Shown one piece after another: positions 17,702 through 26,751 of a DNA stretch of 56,088 nucleotides; the stretch's first letter is position 1, and each line of letters opens with the position of its first letter. A model generated the notes under the pieces. That model was not told the origin of the DNA, did not search any database, and saw only the letters and a program-made list of their open reading frames with translations. The stretch comes from Rhodospirillales bacterium (GTDB lineage: Bacteria > Pseudomonadota > Alphaproteobacteria > Rhodospirillales > Casp-alpha2): contig JAJFII010000036.1 in assembly GCA_021775095.1 (NCBI GenBank), positions 1-56,088 of the forward strand. The letters run 5' to 3'. The translations under genes and the position numbers were made by a program.

Positions 17702-18694
17702 ATGATTGCTTTTCTAGTTCGTCGACTGCTCCAGTCGTTGATGGTCATGTTGTCAGTGGCTTTGATCGCATTTTCCCTTTTCACCTATGTTGGTGACCCC
17801 GTACATGGCATGGTCGGCGAAGACACCAGTGTGGATGAACGCCAACAACTGCGTGAAAGCCTGGGGCTTACCGACCCGTTTCCCGTGCAGTTTGCCAATT
17901 TCGTTGGTCGGGTTGTGCAGGGTGAGTTCGGTTTTTCATATCGCAATTATCGCCCGGTTGAGGAACTGATCGCGCAGCGGCTGCCGGCGACCCTGGAGCT
18001 GAGCATCACCGCAGCCCTTTTGGCGCTGCTGGCGGCGATCCCGATGGGGGTTTATACAGGATTGCATCGCGACAGTATGCTGAGCCGGTTTTTTCAAACG
18101 GTTTCTCTGGTTGGTATTTCCGTGCCCACGTTCGTCACAGGAATTCTTTTGATCCTGGTGTTTTCTGTCATGCTCAACTGGCTGCCATCGTTTGGTCGTG
18201 GCGAAGTCGTAGACATCGGCTGGTGGTCAACAGGTCTGCTAACGACATCGGGAATTAAGGCCCTTATATTACCTTCCATTACCCTGGGGCTGTTTCAAAT
18301 GACGTTGATTATGCGTCTCATACGCTCGGAAATGCTCGAGGTATTGCGCACCGATTACATCAAGTTCGCCCGCGCCCGGGGCCTGACGAACCGCGCCGTC
18401 AATTTTGGCCATGCGCTCAAAAATACCTTAGTGCCGGTAATCACAATCACCGGCCTGCAACTGGGCTCACTGATTGCATTTGCAATTATCACCGAAACTG
18501 TTTTTCAATGGCCAGGCATGGGCCTGCTGTTCATCCAGGCGGTGATGTTTGCTGATATCCCTGTGATGGCGGCCTATCTGGTGCTGATCGCCTTTTTCTT
18601 TGTGATGATTAATTTGATTGTTGATCTTCTCTATTACGTGGTTGACCCCCGGTTACGGGTTGACCGCTCGGTCGCCGGATCGGCGGGAGGGTAG
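17702..18694 (+). CDS. ABC importer inner-membrane permease (DppB/OppB-like)
   Basis: 330 residues with an N-terminal membrane helix (IAFLVRRLLQSLMVMLSVAL), the DppB-family periplasmic region with GDPVHGMVGED...LRESLGLTDPFPVQF, and several further helices. The EAA loop is visible as EMLEVLRTDYIKFARARGL, the contact site for the ATPases. The end reads NLIVDLLYYVVDPRLRV, typical of the family. It ends 9 bp before the second permease gene. Confidence 0.93.
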   Translation: MIAFLVRRLLQSLMVMLSVALIAFSLFTYVGDPVHGMVGEDTSVDERQQLRESLGLTDPFPVQFANFVGRVVQGEFGFSYRNYRPVEELIAQRLPATLELSITAALLALLAAIPMGVYTGLHRDSMLSRFFQTVSLVGISVPTFVTGILLILVFSVMLNWLPSFGRGEVVDIGWWSTGLLTTSGIKALILPSITLGLFQMTLIMRLIRSEMLEVLRTDYIKFARARGLTNRAVNFGHALKNTLVPVITITGLQLGSLIAFAIITETVFQWPGMGLLFIQAVMFADIPVMAAYLVLIAFFFVMINLIVDLLYYVVDPRLRVDRSVAGSAGG

Positions 18695-18703
18695 GAGAAA
18701 ATC

Positions 18704-19666
18704 ATGGCCACATTGCAAACCAAACCAACGGACAAAACCCTCGAGCACGTCCCGGCAAGCCTGTTCCATCGTATCGTGGACAGTGATATCTACTATAGTT
18801 TCGTACATTCACGGGTCACCATGGTTTCCGCAGCAGTGACACTGATTTTTGTATGCGCTGCGATTTTTGCGCCCATTTTGGCGCCGCACGATGTGTTTAA
18901 CCCAATTATCCTCAATCTCGGGGATTCCTTCACACCGCCCCTGTGGATCGACGGCGGCAAAACGGCGTTTTTGCTTGGCGCAGATGATCAGGGTCGCGAT
19001 ATATTATCGACCATCATGTATGGGGCCCGCATCTCCCTGCTGGTCGGGTTCGCATCGGTCATATTCGCCCTCGTCGTCGGAGTGACCCTGGGGTTGATCA
19101 GCGGTTATGTCGGTGGTGCCGTTGATGCCGTGATCATGCGTATTGCGGATGTCCAGATGAGTTTCCCGGCAGTGCTGATTGCTCTGCTCATTGATGGCGT
19201 GGCACGTAACATGTTGCCGCGTGATCTGCACGATAACATGGCCATCTACGTGTTGGTGTTTGCGATTGGCATATCCCACTGGGTTCAATTCGCCCGTACG
19301 GTGCGCGGTTCAACCATGGTCGAAAAAGACAAGGAATATGTCCAGGCCGCCCGCGTCATTGGGGTCCGCCCGGTCCTTATCATGATTCGTCACGTGTTGC
19401 CTAATGTATTGGGGCCGGTTCTTGTGATCGCCACCATTGGCCTGGCGCTGGCCATCACCACCGAGGCAACTTTGTCGTTTTTGGGGGTTGGTGTGCCCCC
19501 GACCGAACCCTCGCTTGGCACTCTGATCCGGATTGGCAACGATTTCCTGTTCTCCGGCCAGTGGTGGATCACTATTTTTCCGGCCATTTCGTTGGTTATC
19601 CTGGTGTTGGCGGTCAACCTTCTGGGCGACTGGATGCGCGACGCCCTGAACCCGAAACTGCAGTAA
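18704..19666 (+). CDS. ABC importer inner-membrane permease (DppC/OppC-like)
   Basis: 320 residues: a cytoplasmic N-terminal segment, first helix near VTLIFVCAAIFAPILAPHD, the family motif LLGADDQGRDILSTIMYGARISL, and the EAA loop VEKDKEYVQAARVIGVRP. It forms the heterodimeric channel with the preceding permease. SD GGAGAAA lies 5 nt before ATG 18704. The two permease genes, the binding protein and the two ATPases make a complete importer. The next gene downstream (19757) is another amidohydrolase in the same direction. Confidence 0.93.
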   Translation: MATLQTKPTDKTLEHVPASLFHRIVDSDIYYSFVHSRVTMVSAAVTLIFVCAAIFAPILAPHDVFNPIILNLGDSFTPPLWIDGGKTAFLLGADDQGRDILSTIMYGARISLLVGFASVIFALVVGVTLGLISGYVGGAVDAVIMRIADVQMSFPAVLIALLIDGVARNMLPRDLHDNMAIYVLVFAIGISHWVQFARTVRGSTMVEKDKEYVQAARVIGVRPVLIMIRHVLPNVLGPVLVIATIGLALAITTEATLSFLGVGVPPTEPSLGTLIRIGNDFLFSGQWWITIFPAISLVILVLAVNLLGDWMRDALNPKLQ

Positions 19667-19756
19667 CCGAACAGCCTCACATGGGTCTTCCGGCGCAATA
19701 TAATCCGCCATAGCGCGTGCCTAATAATTAATAGAAAGGACACAAAGGATCAGAAG

Positions 19757-21184
19757 ATGACCGAAATTCTCATTGAAAATGGTATCGTCATTACCATGGA
19801 TCCGGCGCGCCAGATCCTCGATAGGGGATGGCTTCTTATTCGTGATGATCGCATCGTAGCCGTCGGTAGTGCCGCACAGCAGGTCCCCGCGTCAAACCCG
19901 GACGAAGTGATCGATGCGTCCCGCAAAGTGGTAATGCCTGGTCTGATCGACAGCCACGGTCACGCCGGACATGCCCTGGTGAAATCCTTGGGTTCGGGCG
20001 ATGTGGTGGCCTGGACAGAAGCCTGCTTGAAACTTTATGCGGTGGGGTCAACGGTGGCGTTCTGGAAAACAGAGGCCCGTCTGGCGTCGCTTGAGCGGCT
20101 TAAGGCCGGGGTTACCACATCCATCAGCTTAATGGGTGGAGGAACAGATCTGTTGCGGAATGATTCGCCGAAATATGCGCTGGCCTATGCCGAAGCCGTC
20201 GGCGAAGCAGGTACCCGTGCCTATATCGCGATGGGCCCCAACCGTCCGCCCTATCCGCACCGGTTTGTTCACCATGAAGACGGAACGGAGCGCATTGTCG
20301 ATTTGGCCGAACAAATTGAAGTAGTCGAGGGCATCTTGAGCGACCATGGATCCAGCCATAAAAACCGTGTGAATTTTTGTTTAACGGCACCGGTATTCGG
20401 TCCAGGGAAATCCAATGCCGGGTTGGAATTTTCCGCTATCAAGGAAATCTTCGACGGCGTAATGGATCAACGCCAACGCCACAATGTGCTGTTTACCCAG
20501 GACGGCCATCAACAGGGAACGCTGGCCTTTGCCGACAAGCTTGGCGCGTTAGGCCCGTGGTCGCTGATGTCCCATTGCGTTGACCTGGATGAGGAAGATA
20601 TTGCCTGTACAGTGGAACGCGGCAGCACAATTGTTCATAACCCAAGCGCCATCCGGTCCATAACGGGCCGATGCCCGGCACCGGAATTGATTGATGCCGG
20701 TGCCCGCGTTGTTCTTGGAACCGATGCCGGGGCTCCGGACCGCGGTTACGATATGTTTAAACATATGGCCCAGTGCATGCATTATCATCGGCGTCACTTT
20801 CGCGACCCGAAGGTGATGCCTGCCGGAAAAGTTTTGGAAATGGCGACGATTGATGCCGCTGAAGGGCTTGGACGAGGTCGGGAACTGGGTTCTCTTGAAG
20901 CTGGAAAAATCGCCGACGTAATTCTCGTGGATTTGTTTAAGCCGCATCTTGCACCGATCAATATGCCGGTCATGCGGCTTGCCCATTTCGCCAACGCAGC
21001 CGATGTGGATACGGTCATTGTTGACGGTCGAATTGTCATGCGTGACCGGAAAGTAACCCAAGTTGATGAATGCGCCGTTCTGGAAGAAGTCGAAACCGAA
21101 GCGGCTCGAATAATCAGAGATAATGGTTTGCGCGATTTACTTGAACCGCCAGACAACTTTTGGCGATCATCACGATTAAGCTAG
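19757..21184 (+). CDS. Amidohydrolase 3, SsnA/8-oxoguanine-deaminase-like
   Basis: 475 residues, of a different amidohydrolase subgroup from genes 1 and 2. Motifs: VVMPGLIDSHGHA (H67, H69), LMSHCVDLDEED, VVLGTDAGAPDRGYD and the C-terminal LGSLEAGKIADVILVDL. The strand-5 His appears within FTQDGHQQGT. It starts with a typical IENGIVITMDP segment and has SD AAAGGA upstream. It is downstream of the permeases with a 90-bp gap and may be co-transcribed with them. A hydrolytic deaminase of a purine-like or related ring is the family expectation; the substrate is not determinable here. Confidence 0.85.
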   Translation: MTEILIENGIVITMDPARQILDRGWLLIRDDRIVAVGSAAQQVPASNPDEVIDASRKVVMPGLIDSHGHAGHALVKSLGSGDVVAWTEACLKLYAVGSTVAFWKTEARLASLERLKAGVTTSISLMGGGTDLLRNDSPKYALAYAEAVGEAGTRAYIAMGPNRPPYPHRFVHHEDGTERIVDLAEQIEVVEGILSDHGSSHKNRVNFCLTAPVFGPGKSNAGLEFSAIKEIFDGVMDQRQRHNVLFTQDGHQQGTLAFADKLGALGPWSLMSHCVDLDEEDIACTVERGSTIVHNPSAIRSITGRCPAPELIDAGARVVLGTDAGAPDRGYDMFKHMAQCMHYHRRHFRDPKVMPAGKVLEMATIDAAEGLGRGRELGSLEAGKIADVILVDLFKPHLAPINMPVMRLAHFANAADVDTVIVDGRIVMRDRKVTQVDECAVLEEVETEAARIIRDNGLRDLLEPPDNFWRSSRLS

Positions 21185-21238
21185 GGTGAGGACCCTGGAA
21201 CTCCGCGTGTAAATATCCATCATGAGGGAAACCGTTGT

Positions 21239-22438
21239 ATGACCAAACCTGCCCCGCTACTCATCCGGAATGTTCGGCCCATGGCCGGCAGCTCTGCCAA
21301 TATTTTTGTTCGTGACGGCGTCATTGCTGATTCCGCCTCCTCAGGCGGTGAGGTGCCAGGTGATATAACCGTCATCGATGGCCAGAACGCGATCCTGCTA
21401 CCGGGATTTGTCGATGCCCACACCCATATTGACAAGACATTCTGGGGTTTTCCCTGGCAGCGACATACCGCGGGTCCGCTAATTACTGATAAAATCGACA
21501 ATGAACGGCGTGTGCTTCGCACCTTAAATTACCCGACGTTTGAGCAAGCCAGTAATCAGGTTCGCCAATCCATACGCATGGGAACAACCCACATTCGAAG
21601 CCATGTCGATGTTGAAACGGAAACCAAACTGGCCGGGATCGAGGCCATACTGGAAGTTCGCGACGCCTTTGCGGACAGCGTCACCATTGAGATTGTCGCT
21701 TTCCCGCAGCGTGGTCTGTTGACCTTGCCGGGGACCCTGGAACTTATGGAAACCGCGATCGCCGCCGGTGCCGACCTGGTCGGTGGTATTGACCCATCGA
21801 GTTTGGAACGCGATCCGGCGGGGCATTTGGATGCGGTTTTCGGCATTGCTGAACGACGCGATGTTGGCATCGACATCCATCTTCATGAGCCGGGTGTGCT
21901 CGGTGCCTTTTCCATTGAACTGATTGCCGAACGGACCAAGGTGCTCGGCATGCAGGGACGGGTAAACATCAGTCACGCGTTTTGTCTGGGGATGCTCGAC
22001 GATGCCTATTTGGGCACCTTGACCGAAAAACTGCTGGAGGCACGAATTTCTATAATGAGCCACGCGCCCGGGTTTATTGAATTCCCGCCCCTGCGACGGC
22101 TGCATGATGCAGGTGTTTTGATCTGCTCAGGTTCGGACGGCATCCGCGATTCCTGGGGGCCCTATGGCAACGCCGACATGCTGGAAAAAGCAATGATGCT
22201 CGGTTACCGCAGTAATTTCCGACGCGATGAAGATCTTGAACTGACGATCGAGATCGTCACCAAAGGTGGTGCTGCAGTGATGGCCCAGGACTCCTATGGC
22301 CTTGAGCCGGGATGTAACGCCGACCTGGTTTTGGTTCCCGGCGAAACGCTAGCCGAGGCTGTAGTGTCCCGTCGCCCCAGATCGCTGGTTATCAAGGGCG
22401 GAAACATCGTTGCCCGAGACGACAAATGCCTGGTTTGA
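21239..22438 (+). CDS. Cytosine-deaminase (CodA)-like amidohydrolase A
   Basis: 399 residues of the CodA/AtzC-type branch: LLPGFVDAHTHIDKT (H61, H63), IRSHVDVETET, DIHLHEPGVLGAFS (strand-5 metal/active residues), ISHAFCLG, and ICSGSDGIRDSWGPYGNADM (strand-8 Asp). The loop HTAGPLITDKIDNER is shared with the paralogue at 24448. It likely deaminates or hydrolyses an imported pyrimidine-like ring or a triazine intermediate; CodA identity is not claimed. It is 54 bp after amidohydrolase 3 and convergent with the amidohydrolase at 22460. Confidence 0.86.
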   Translation: MTKPAPLLIRNVRPMAGSSANIFVRDGVIADSASSGGEVPGDITVIDGQNAILLPGFVDAHTHIDKTFWGFPWQRHTAGPLITDKIDNERRVLRTLNYPTFEQASNQVRQSIRMGTTHIRSHVDVETETKLAGIEAILEVRDAFADSVTIEIVAFPQRGLLTLPGTLELMETAIAAGADLVGGIDPSSLERDPAGHLDAVFGIAERRDVGIDIHLHEPGVLGAFSIELIAERTKVLGMQGRVNISHAFCLGMLDDAYLGTLTEKLLEARISIMSHAPGFIEFPPLRRLHDAGVLICSGSDGIRDSWGPYGNADMLEKAMMLGYRSNFRRDEDLELTIEIVTKGGAAVMAQDSYGLEPGCNADLVLVPGETLAEAVVSRRPRSLVIKGGNIVARDDKCLV

Positions 22439-22459
22439 ATCCGTTCCCGATTTTCACCG

Positions 22460-23899
22460 CTAAAAAGACGCCGGTGGCAGACTGAGCGGAGAAACCTCCA
22501 GGCTGGTCCGCCCCAGGTAATCCTTTTTTGGCACGTTGGCTTCCATTCTCGCCTGGCACTCTGCCATTTTTCCGGCGGCTGCATCTCGGTTAAGTGTCAG
22601 GACCTGATGATCCTTAACCACCAGATTACCGTCAATGTAGACATCCTTCACGGCGCGTTCAGCGGCCGAGTGAATAAGGCTGGCAATCGGATCGCGTACC
22701 GGAACCATGGCGGGGTGATTGGCATCGACAACGACGATGTCGGCTTTTGCACCGACCGCAAGTTTGCCAATGTCGTCGCGCATGAGGGCGCGGGCACCAC
22801 CAACAGTGCCGGCGTGAAATACATCGGAGGTCGACGCGACATGACCGTCGCGGCTGGCAATCCGTCCCAGTACCGACGCATATCGAAGATCTTCCAGCAT
22901 ATTATGGGGGATCGTATCCGTGCCTATTCCCAACGTGACACCGGCCTCTTTGTATTTGCCGAAATGCTCGAGCATCATGCCATATCGCATGAACGGAGTC
23001 GGACAATGTGCAACAGCCGTATGACTATCGCCAAGCAAGTGCAAGTCTTTATCGGAATGCCATTTGACCCAGGAGTTTTGGTCAATTGTCATGGCATGAC
23101 CGAGAATTGTTCCCGGCCCCAAAAGCCCCAGTTTATCCAGATACTGGATTGGCGTGATGCCATGGCGTTGTACCATAACCTGATGCTCCAGCACCGCCTG
23201 GGCGGCATGGGTGGTCCAGGGTAAATTTCTGTCGCGTGCCGCTGCATGGCTATCAACCAGCATATCGGCGTTGTTATTATCGATTTGCATTGGCGAAATC
23301 ACACCGGAAAGCCGTCCGGAAGGGTGGGCGACCATCTGGTCTACAATTTTTAATGCAGCGTCAAAGTTGCGTCGGCCCAATTCCACATCTTCTTTATACT
23401 TAAGCTCATGCACGTTGTCCCGATGCCAGTGCGACGTATTAAAACTGGGGGCGGCAAAAAGCCGCAGTCCGCTGCGCTCCATAACGTCGATCCAGCCCGG
23501 ATAGGGAAAGGTAATATCGACCAGCGATGTCACGCCGCTTAACATCAGATCGGCATAGGAGAGTTCACAGCCAACCTGCAAATCGTCGCGTTCGATGCCA
23601 TAGGAACAGGACCTTTCAAACAGGCCACTCATAAAGTGTTCCCGGACACTGTGATCTTCACGGACTCCGCGGTAAAAGATTTCGCTGGCGGGATGCGCGT
23701 GTATATCCACAAGACCTGGCATCAAACACAAGCCAGAACCGGCAACAACACGCTCGGCAGGGCCGTCGTAGGCCGCTCCCATAAAGGAAATTTGATTTCC
23801 ATCAAAAACCAAATCCCCCCCTTTCAGGTAGCTGTGGGACTTCTGATTTTCATCCCAGGCGACAATCCAGTCAACATTCGAATAGTGTACAATGCTCAT
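22460..23899 (-). CDS. Amidohydrolase 4, third member of the AtzA/TrzN-type set
   Basis: 479 residues from ATG 23899 (MSIVHYSNVDWIVAWDENQ). It resembles amidohydrolases 1 and 2: MPGLVDIHAHP (H67, H69), WTTHAAQAVLEH, ILGHAMTID, IGTDTIPHNML, and the C-terminal LEVSPLSLP. The frame stays open upstream to 24082, but that 61-residue extension is encoded by the MITE-like element and should not be annotated as protein. It is transcribed against the neighbouring CodA-like genes: convergent with 21239 and divergent from 24448. Confidence 0.88.
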   Translation of the reverse strand: MSIVHYSNVDWIVAWDENQKSHSYLKGGDLVFDGNQISFMGAAYDGPAERVVAGSGLCLMPGLVDIHAHPASEIFYRGVREDHSVREHFMSGLFERSCSYGIERDDLQVGCELSYADLMLSGVTSLVDITFPYPGWIDVMERSGLRLFAAPSFNTSHWHRDNVHELKYKEDVELGRRNFDAALKIVDQMVAHPSGRLSGVISPMQIDNNNADMLVDSHAAARDRNLPWTTHAAQAVLEHQVMVQRHGITPIQYLDKLGLLGPGTILGHAMTIDQNSWVKWHSDKDLHLLGDSHTAVAHCPTPFMRYGMMLEHFGKYKEAGVTLGIGTDTIPHNMLEDLRYASVLGRIASRDGHVASTSDVFHAGTVGGARALMRDDIGKLAVGAKADIVVVDANHPAMVPVRDPIASLIHSAAERAVKDVYIDGNLVVKDHQVLTLNRDAAAGKMAECQARMEANVPKKDYLGRTSLEVSPLSLPPASF

Positions 23900-23954
23900 T
23901 TCGAACCCTATGCTTGTTCGTTGAAATTCTTCGGATAAAGGCAGTTTCCACTTA

Positions 23955-24219
23955 GGCTCCGGACCCATTAATTTCATGCAATTCTGTTTGTCCGTAAGCT
24001 TACGAATACAAGAAAACAAGCGCAAGGACATGCTGGGCATATTCGAGCATTGTTTTCGCACAAGGCGTGAGCCTACGGACAAACCCCTTGGGGCGGGGCG
24101 CTTTATCTCTCCGGCTTCGTTGAAAAAACTTGAAAACCGTGGGGCTTCCTGCGTCTTTCCGCATAACCGATAAGATAAATCGCCTCCGCAGAATGGATGA
24201 AATTAATAGGTCCTGACCC
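23955..24219. mobile_element. 265-bp MITE-like element, copy A
   Basis: It is flanked by TA at 23953-23954 and 24220-24221. Read on the minus strand it begins GGGTCAGGACCTATTAATTT and is colinear with copy B at 45907-46171, with the same 265-bp length. The other end is slightly decayed (3 mismatches over 15 bases). An internal inverted repeat spans 23986-24084 with arms like GTTTGTCCGTAAGCTTACG. It encodes no transposase. It lies in the divergent spacer between two amidohydrolase genes and may affect their promoters. Confidence 0.85.
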
Positions 24220-24447
24220 TAACTATTCTGACCTCAAAACCGGCGTAATACTACCGAAATGTGAGTAATCCGGTTAACATCCGTTCGGGTGATTATGTCC
24301 TTTCGTCGTCGCCCGGTGAATTGAAGAGCCGGGGCCATTGATGACCGGGCCTGCCGGGAAAGTACCTGCAATTTACAGGCCTATTGGCCTATACATGAGA
24401 GGAGATTTGTGAAGCCCGCGTGAAATTAAAAATGGGAATCTGTTCAA
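24220..24447. other. 228-bp spacer upstream of the second CodA-like gene
   Basis: This is the sequence between the MITE-like element and ATG 24448. It contains a small perfect hairpin AGGCC-TATT-GGCCT at 24377-24390 and an AGAGGAG about 45 nt before the gene. No clear promoter hexamers. The gene's own ribosome site is weak (GGGAA). Confidence 0.4.
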
Positions 24448-25635
24448 ATGAAAAACCTTCTTCTTCGACACGTCAGACGCTGGGGCGACCCCGTCCAGGA
24501 CATTCTTATAAGGGAGGGCCATATAGCCGCAATCGGTACGGACCTGTCGGGAGGTCCAGGGATTAAAGAAATTGAGGGGAACGGCGCGATCGCCCTGCCG
24601 GGGCTGGTTGATGCCCATACTCACATGGACAAAACCCGCCTTGGATTACCCTGGCGGCCACACAGCGCGGGCCCAACCATTAAAGATAAAGTGGATAATG
24701 AGCGCAGTATCCGGCGCGAGGAAGGCCATGATCCGGCGGTGCAGTCCGCTAACCAGGTGCGGCTTGCCCTGTCAAAAGGAACAACCGCCATCCGCACCCA
24801 CGTGGACGTGGCACCGGATCTTGGGTTAAAACATGTCATGGGCGTGCTGGAAACCCGCGAGGCGTTTAAAGATGTAATCGATATTGAAATTGTCGCCTTC
24901 CCGCAACAGGGCCTGATTAACACTCCCGGCACGGCCGAATTAATGCAGGCCGCCATCGAGGCGGGGGCCGATCATATCGGCGGCATCGATCCGTCACTGA
25001 TTGAACGGGATCCCGTCGAACACATAAACGTAATCTTTGCCATTGCCGATCGAAATGGTGTGGGTATTGATATTCATTTACATGAACCAGGTGAACTGGG
25101 AGCCTTTTCTATTGAACTGATTGCGGAACGGACACAATCACTGGGCATGCAAGGCAAGATCGTCATCAGTCATGGTTTCTGCATGGGGGCCATAAGCGAG
25201 GGAAGGCTGCAGCATCTGATCGACCTTCTGGTCGAAAATGACATTGCAATCATGACCCATGCACCGGGCGGTTCACCGTTTCCACCGATCCTCAAATTAA
25301 GGCAACGGGGAGTCCGTGTGTGTTCTGGAAACGATGGCATCCAGGGCGCTTGGAGCCCTTATGGAACTGCCGATATGCTGGAACGCGCTTTTCTGCTTGG
25401 CTATCGGAGCAATTACCTCAAAGACCAACACATCGAAGAGATGTTACGAATTTGCACCCAAGGCGGTGCATCCGTAATGGGGTTGGGAGGCCATTCGATT
25501 TCCGTTGGAAACCCGGCAAACATTGTCCTTGTTGAGGGCGCATCTGTTGCCGAAGTGGTTACCGCTCATCGCCCCAGAAACCTGGTCATTTCAAAAGGAC
25601 GGATCGTCGCTGAAAATGGCGTTTATACGAATTAA
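24448..25635 (+). CDS. Cytosine-deaminase (CodA)-like amidohydrolase B, paralogue of A
   Basis: 395 residues: ALPGLVDAHTHMDKT (H57, H59), IRTHVDVAPDLG, DIHLHEPGELGAFSIELIAERT (nearly identical to the paralogue at 21239), ISHGFCMG, VCSGNDGIQGAWSPYGTADM. Note that the strand-8 motif reads GNDG rather than GSDG, still with the Asp. It is clearly a duplicate of the 21239 gene, separated from it by the oppositely oriented amidohydrolase 4 and a MITE-like element. It may be the last amidohydrolase of the island. Confidence 0.86.
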   Translation: MKNLLLRHVRRWGDPVQDILIREGHIAAIGTDLSGGPGIKEIEGNGAIALPGLVDAHTHMDKTRLGLPWRPHSAGPTIKDKVDNERSIRREEGHDPAVQSANQVRLALSKGTTAIRTHVDVAPDLGLKHVMGVLETREAFKDVIDIEIVAFPQQGLINTPGTAELMQAAIEAGADHIGGIDPSLIERDPVEHINVIFAIADRNGVGIDIHLHEPGELGAFSIELIAERTQSLGMQGKIVISHGFCMGAISEGRLQHLIDLLVENDIAIMTHAPGGSPFPPILKLRQRGVRVCSGNDGIQGAWSPYGTADMLERAFLLGYRSNYLKDQHIEEMLRICTQGGASVMGLGGHSISVGNPANIVLVEGASVAEVVTAHRPRNLVISKGRIVAENGVYTN

Positions 25636-25782
25636 TGGGACAATGCAATTTTTGTCTAGCCGGTTACTCACGGGTCATATTTGAGACGTAGAACAAGTGG
25701 TATCAAACCGCGTACCGCGGTTTGCCACATGGTCAATAGGTGTTTTTTTGCAAGTGCGAACAATCGCAGTCAGTTCCATAAT

Positions 25783-26601
25783 TCAACCCAGGTCTTGGTT
25801 TGCTGCTGGCGGATAAAGCATCGGGAATTCGTCACCCTGCAAGGGATCTCCATGCGCAAGTTTGACCTCTGAAAACGGTGGCGACGTCACCAGATTGTCG
25901 ACCCGTCGAAATCGCGCTTCGTCGCCAACCAGGCGTAGCGAAAATGCCCGGCGCCCGGTGGTGTTACTGTTGTTTGGGGGGGCTCCGTGAATTGTCCGGT
26001 AATCAAACGCCACCGCGTCACCGGGCGACAGATGCCAACCGATAATGTTAAAATCCCCGCGTCTGTTATCGATATCAGGAATCTCATCAAGACCGTCATT
26101 TTCGTTCAGCGCCTGACCATTAAAACGTTGCGGGCGATAATACTTTCCCGTCCTGTGGGAACCGGCGACAAATTCCACAGTTCGGTCGCGCGGCACCGGG
26201 TCCAGGGGAATCCATAAGCTCACCGTTTTATTTCCGTCAATGCAATAGTAGGGGTAGTCCTGGTGCCATGGCGTGGCGATATCCGTTTGCGCTTCCTTGA
26301 CCAAAACGTGCTCATGAAACAACCTGACACAGGCCGTATCCATCAATTGCGACGCAATATAGGCCACCGGAGACTGGAATATGAAGAATTTGTATTCGGC
26401 GATCCGTTGCCAATTGCAATAATCACTCAGAAATCGACCGCCGGTTTTTTCATCTCGATAGATTTTTCCATCGGGACCCGGCTGCGCCATATTTGTCGCG
26501 ACACCGTGACGCAGGGTTTCGACCCAATCGGTAAATGCGCCACGGATAACCGTAGCACCATCGCGGGCAAAATCGTCAATTGTCTGATCATTCAGTTGCA
26601 T
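25783..26601 (-). CDS. Phytanoyl-CoA dioxygenase (PhyH) family Fe(II)/2-oxoglutarate oxygenase
   Basis: 272 residues from ATG 26601, with GGGGTG as SD. The 2-His-1-carboxylate triad is visible: PWHQDYPYYC (H113, D115) and TIHGAPPN (H205), followed by the RRAFSLRL segment that carries the 2-oxoglutarate-binding Arg. Such enzymes hydroxylate small molecules or cleave C-N or C-P bonds. An upstream in-frame TTG (26625) is less likely. It lies between the amidohydrolase island and the sulfatase locus; its role in either is inference. Confidence 0.88.
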   Translation of the reverse strand: MQLNDQTIDDFARDGATVIRGAFTDWVETLRHGVATNMAQPGPDGKIYRDEKTGGRFLSDYCNWQRIAEYKFFIFQSPVAYIASQLMDTACVRLFHEHVLVKEAQTDIATPWHQDYPYYCIDGNKTVSLWIPLDPVPRDRTVEFVAGSHRTGKYYRPQRFNGQALNENDGLDEIPDIDNRRGDFNIIGWHLSPGDAVAFDYRTIHGAPPNNSNTTGRRAFSLRLVGDEARFRRVDNLVTSPPFSEVKLAHGDPLQGDEFPMLYPPAANQDLG

Positions 26602-26751
26602 AGTCACCCCGATCAGGCTCGTCAAACGTCGAATCCAATAATTTTTGTCACGTAAGGACGCGAAAGAAAAGACGGTTGCAGTCTATTCACAGGAAATTTT
26701 TCCGCCTATCGTGTGGAACCAGATTGTTCTTTGGCGGGTAACCAGATTGTC

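Noticed and set aside
21182-21196. TAGGGTGAGGACCCT, very like the end of the MITE-like element
   Set aside because: Similarity stops after 14 bases, no second end or TA-bounded copy is present, and it is itself a small palindrome; probably chance or a very old remnant.
24082-24222. Upstream extension of the amidohydrolase frame as real protein
   Set aside because: The extension is encoded by the repeated element and recurs in another copy at 46044-46150; enzyme homology begins at 23899.
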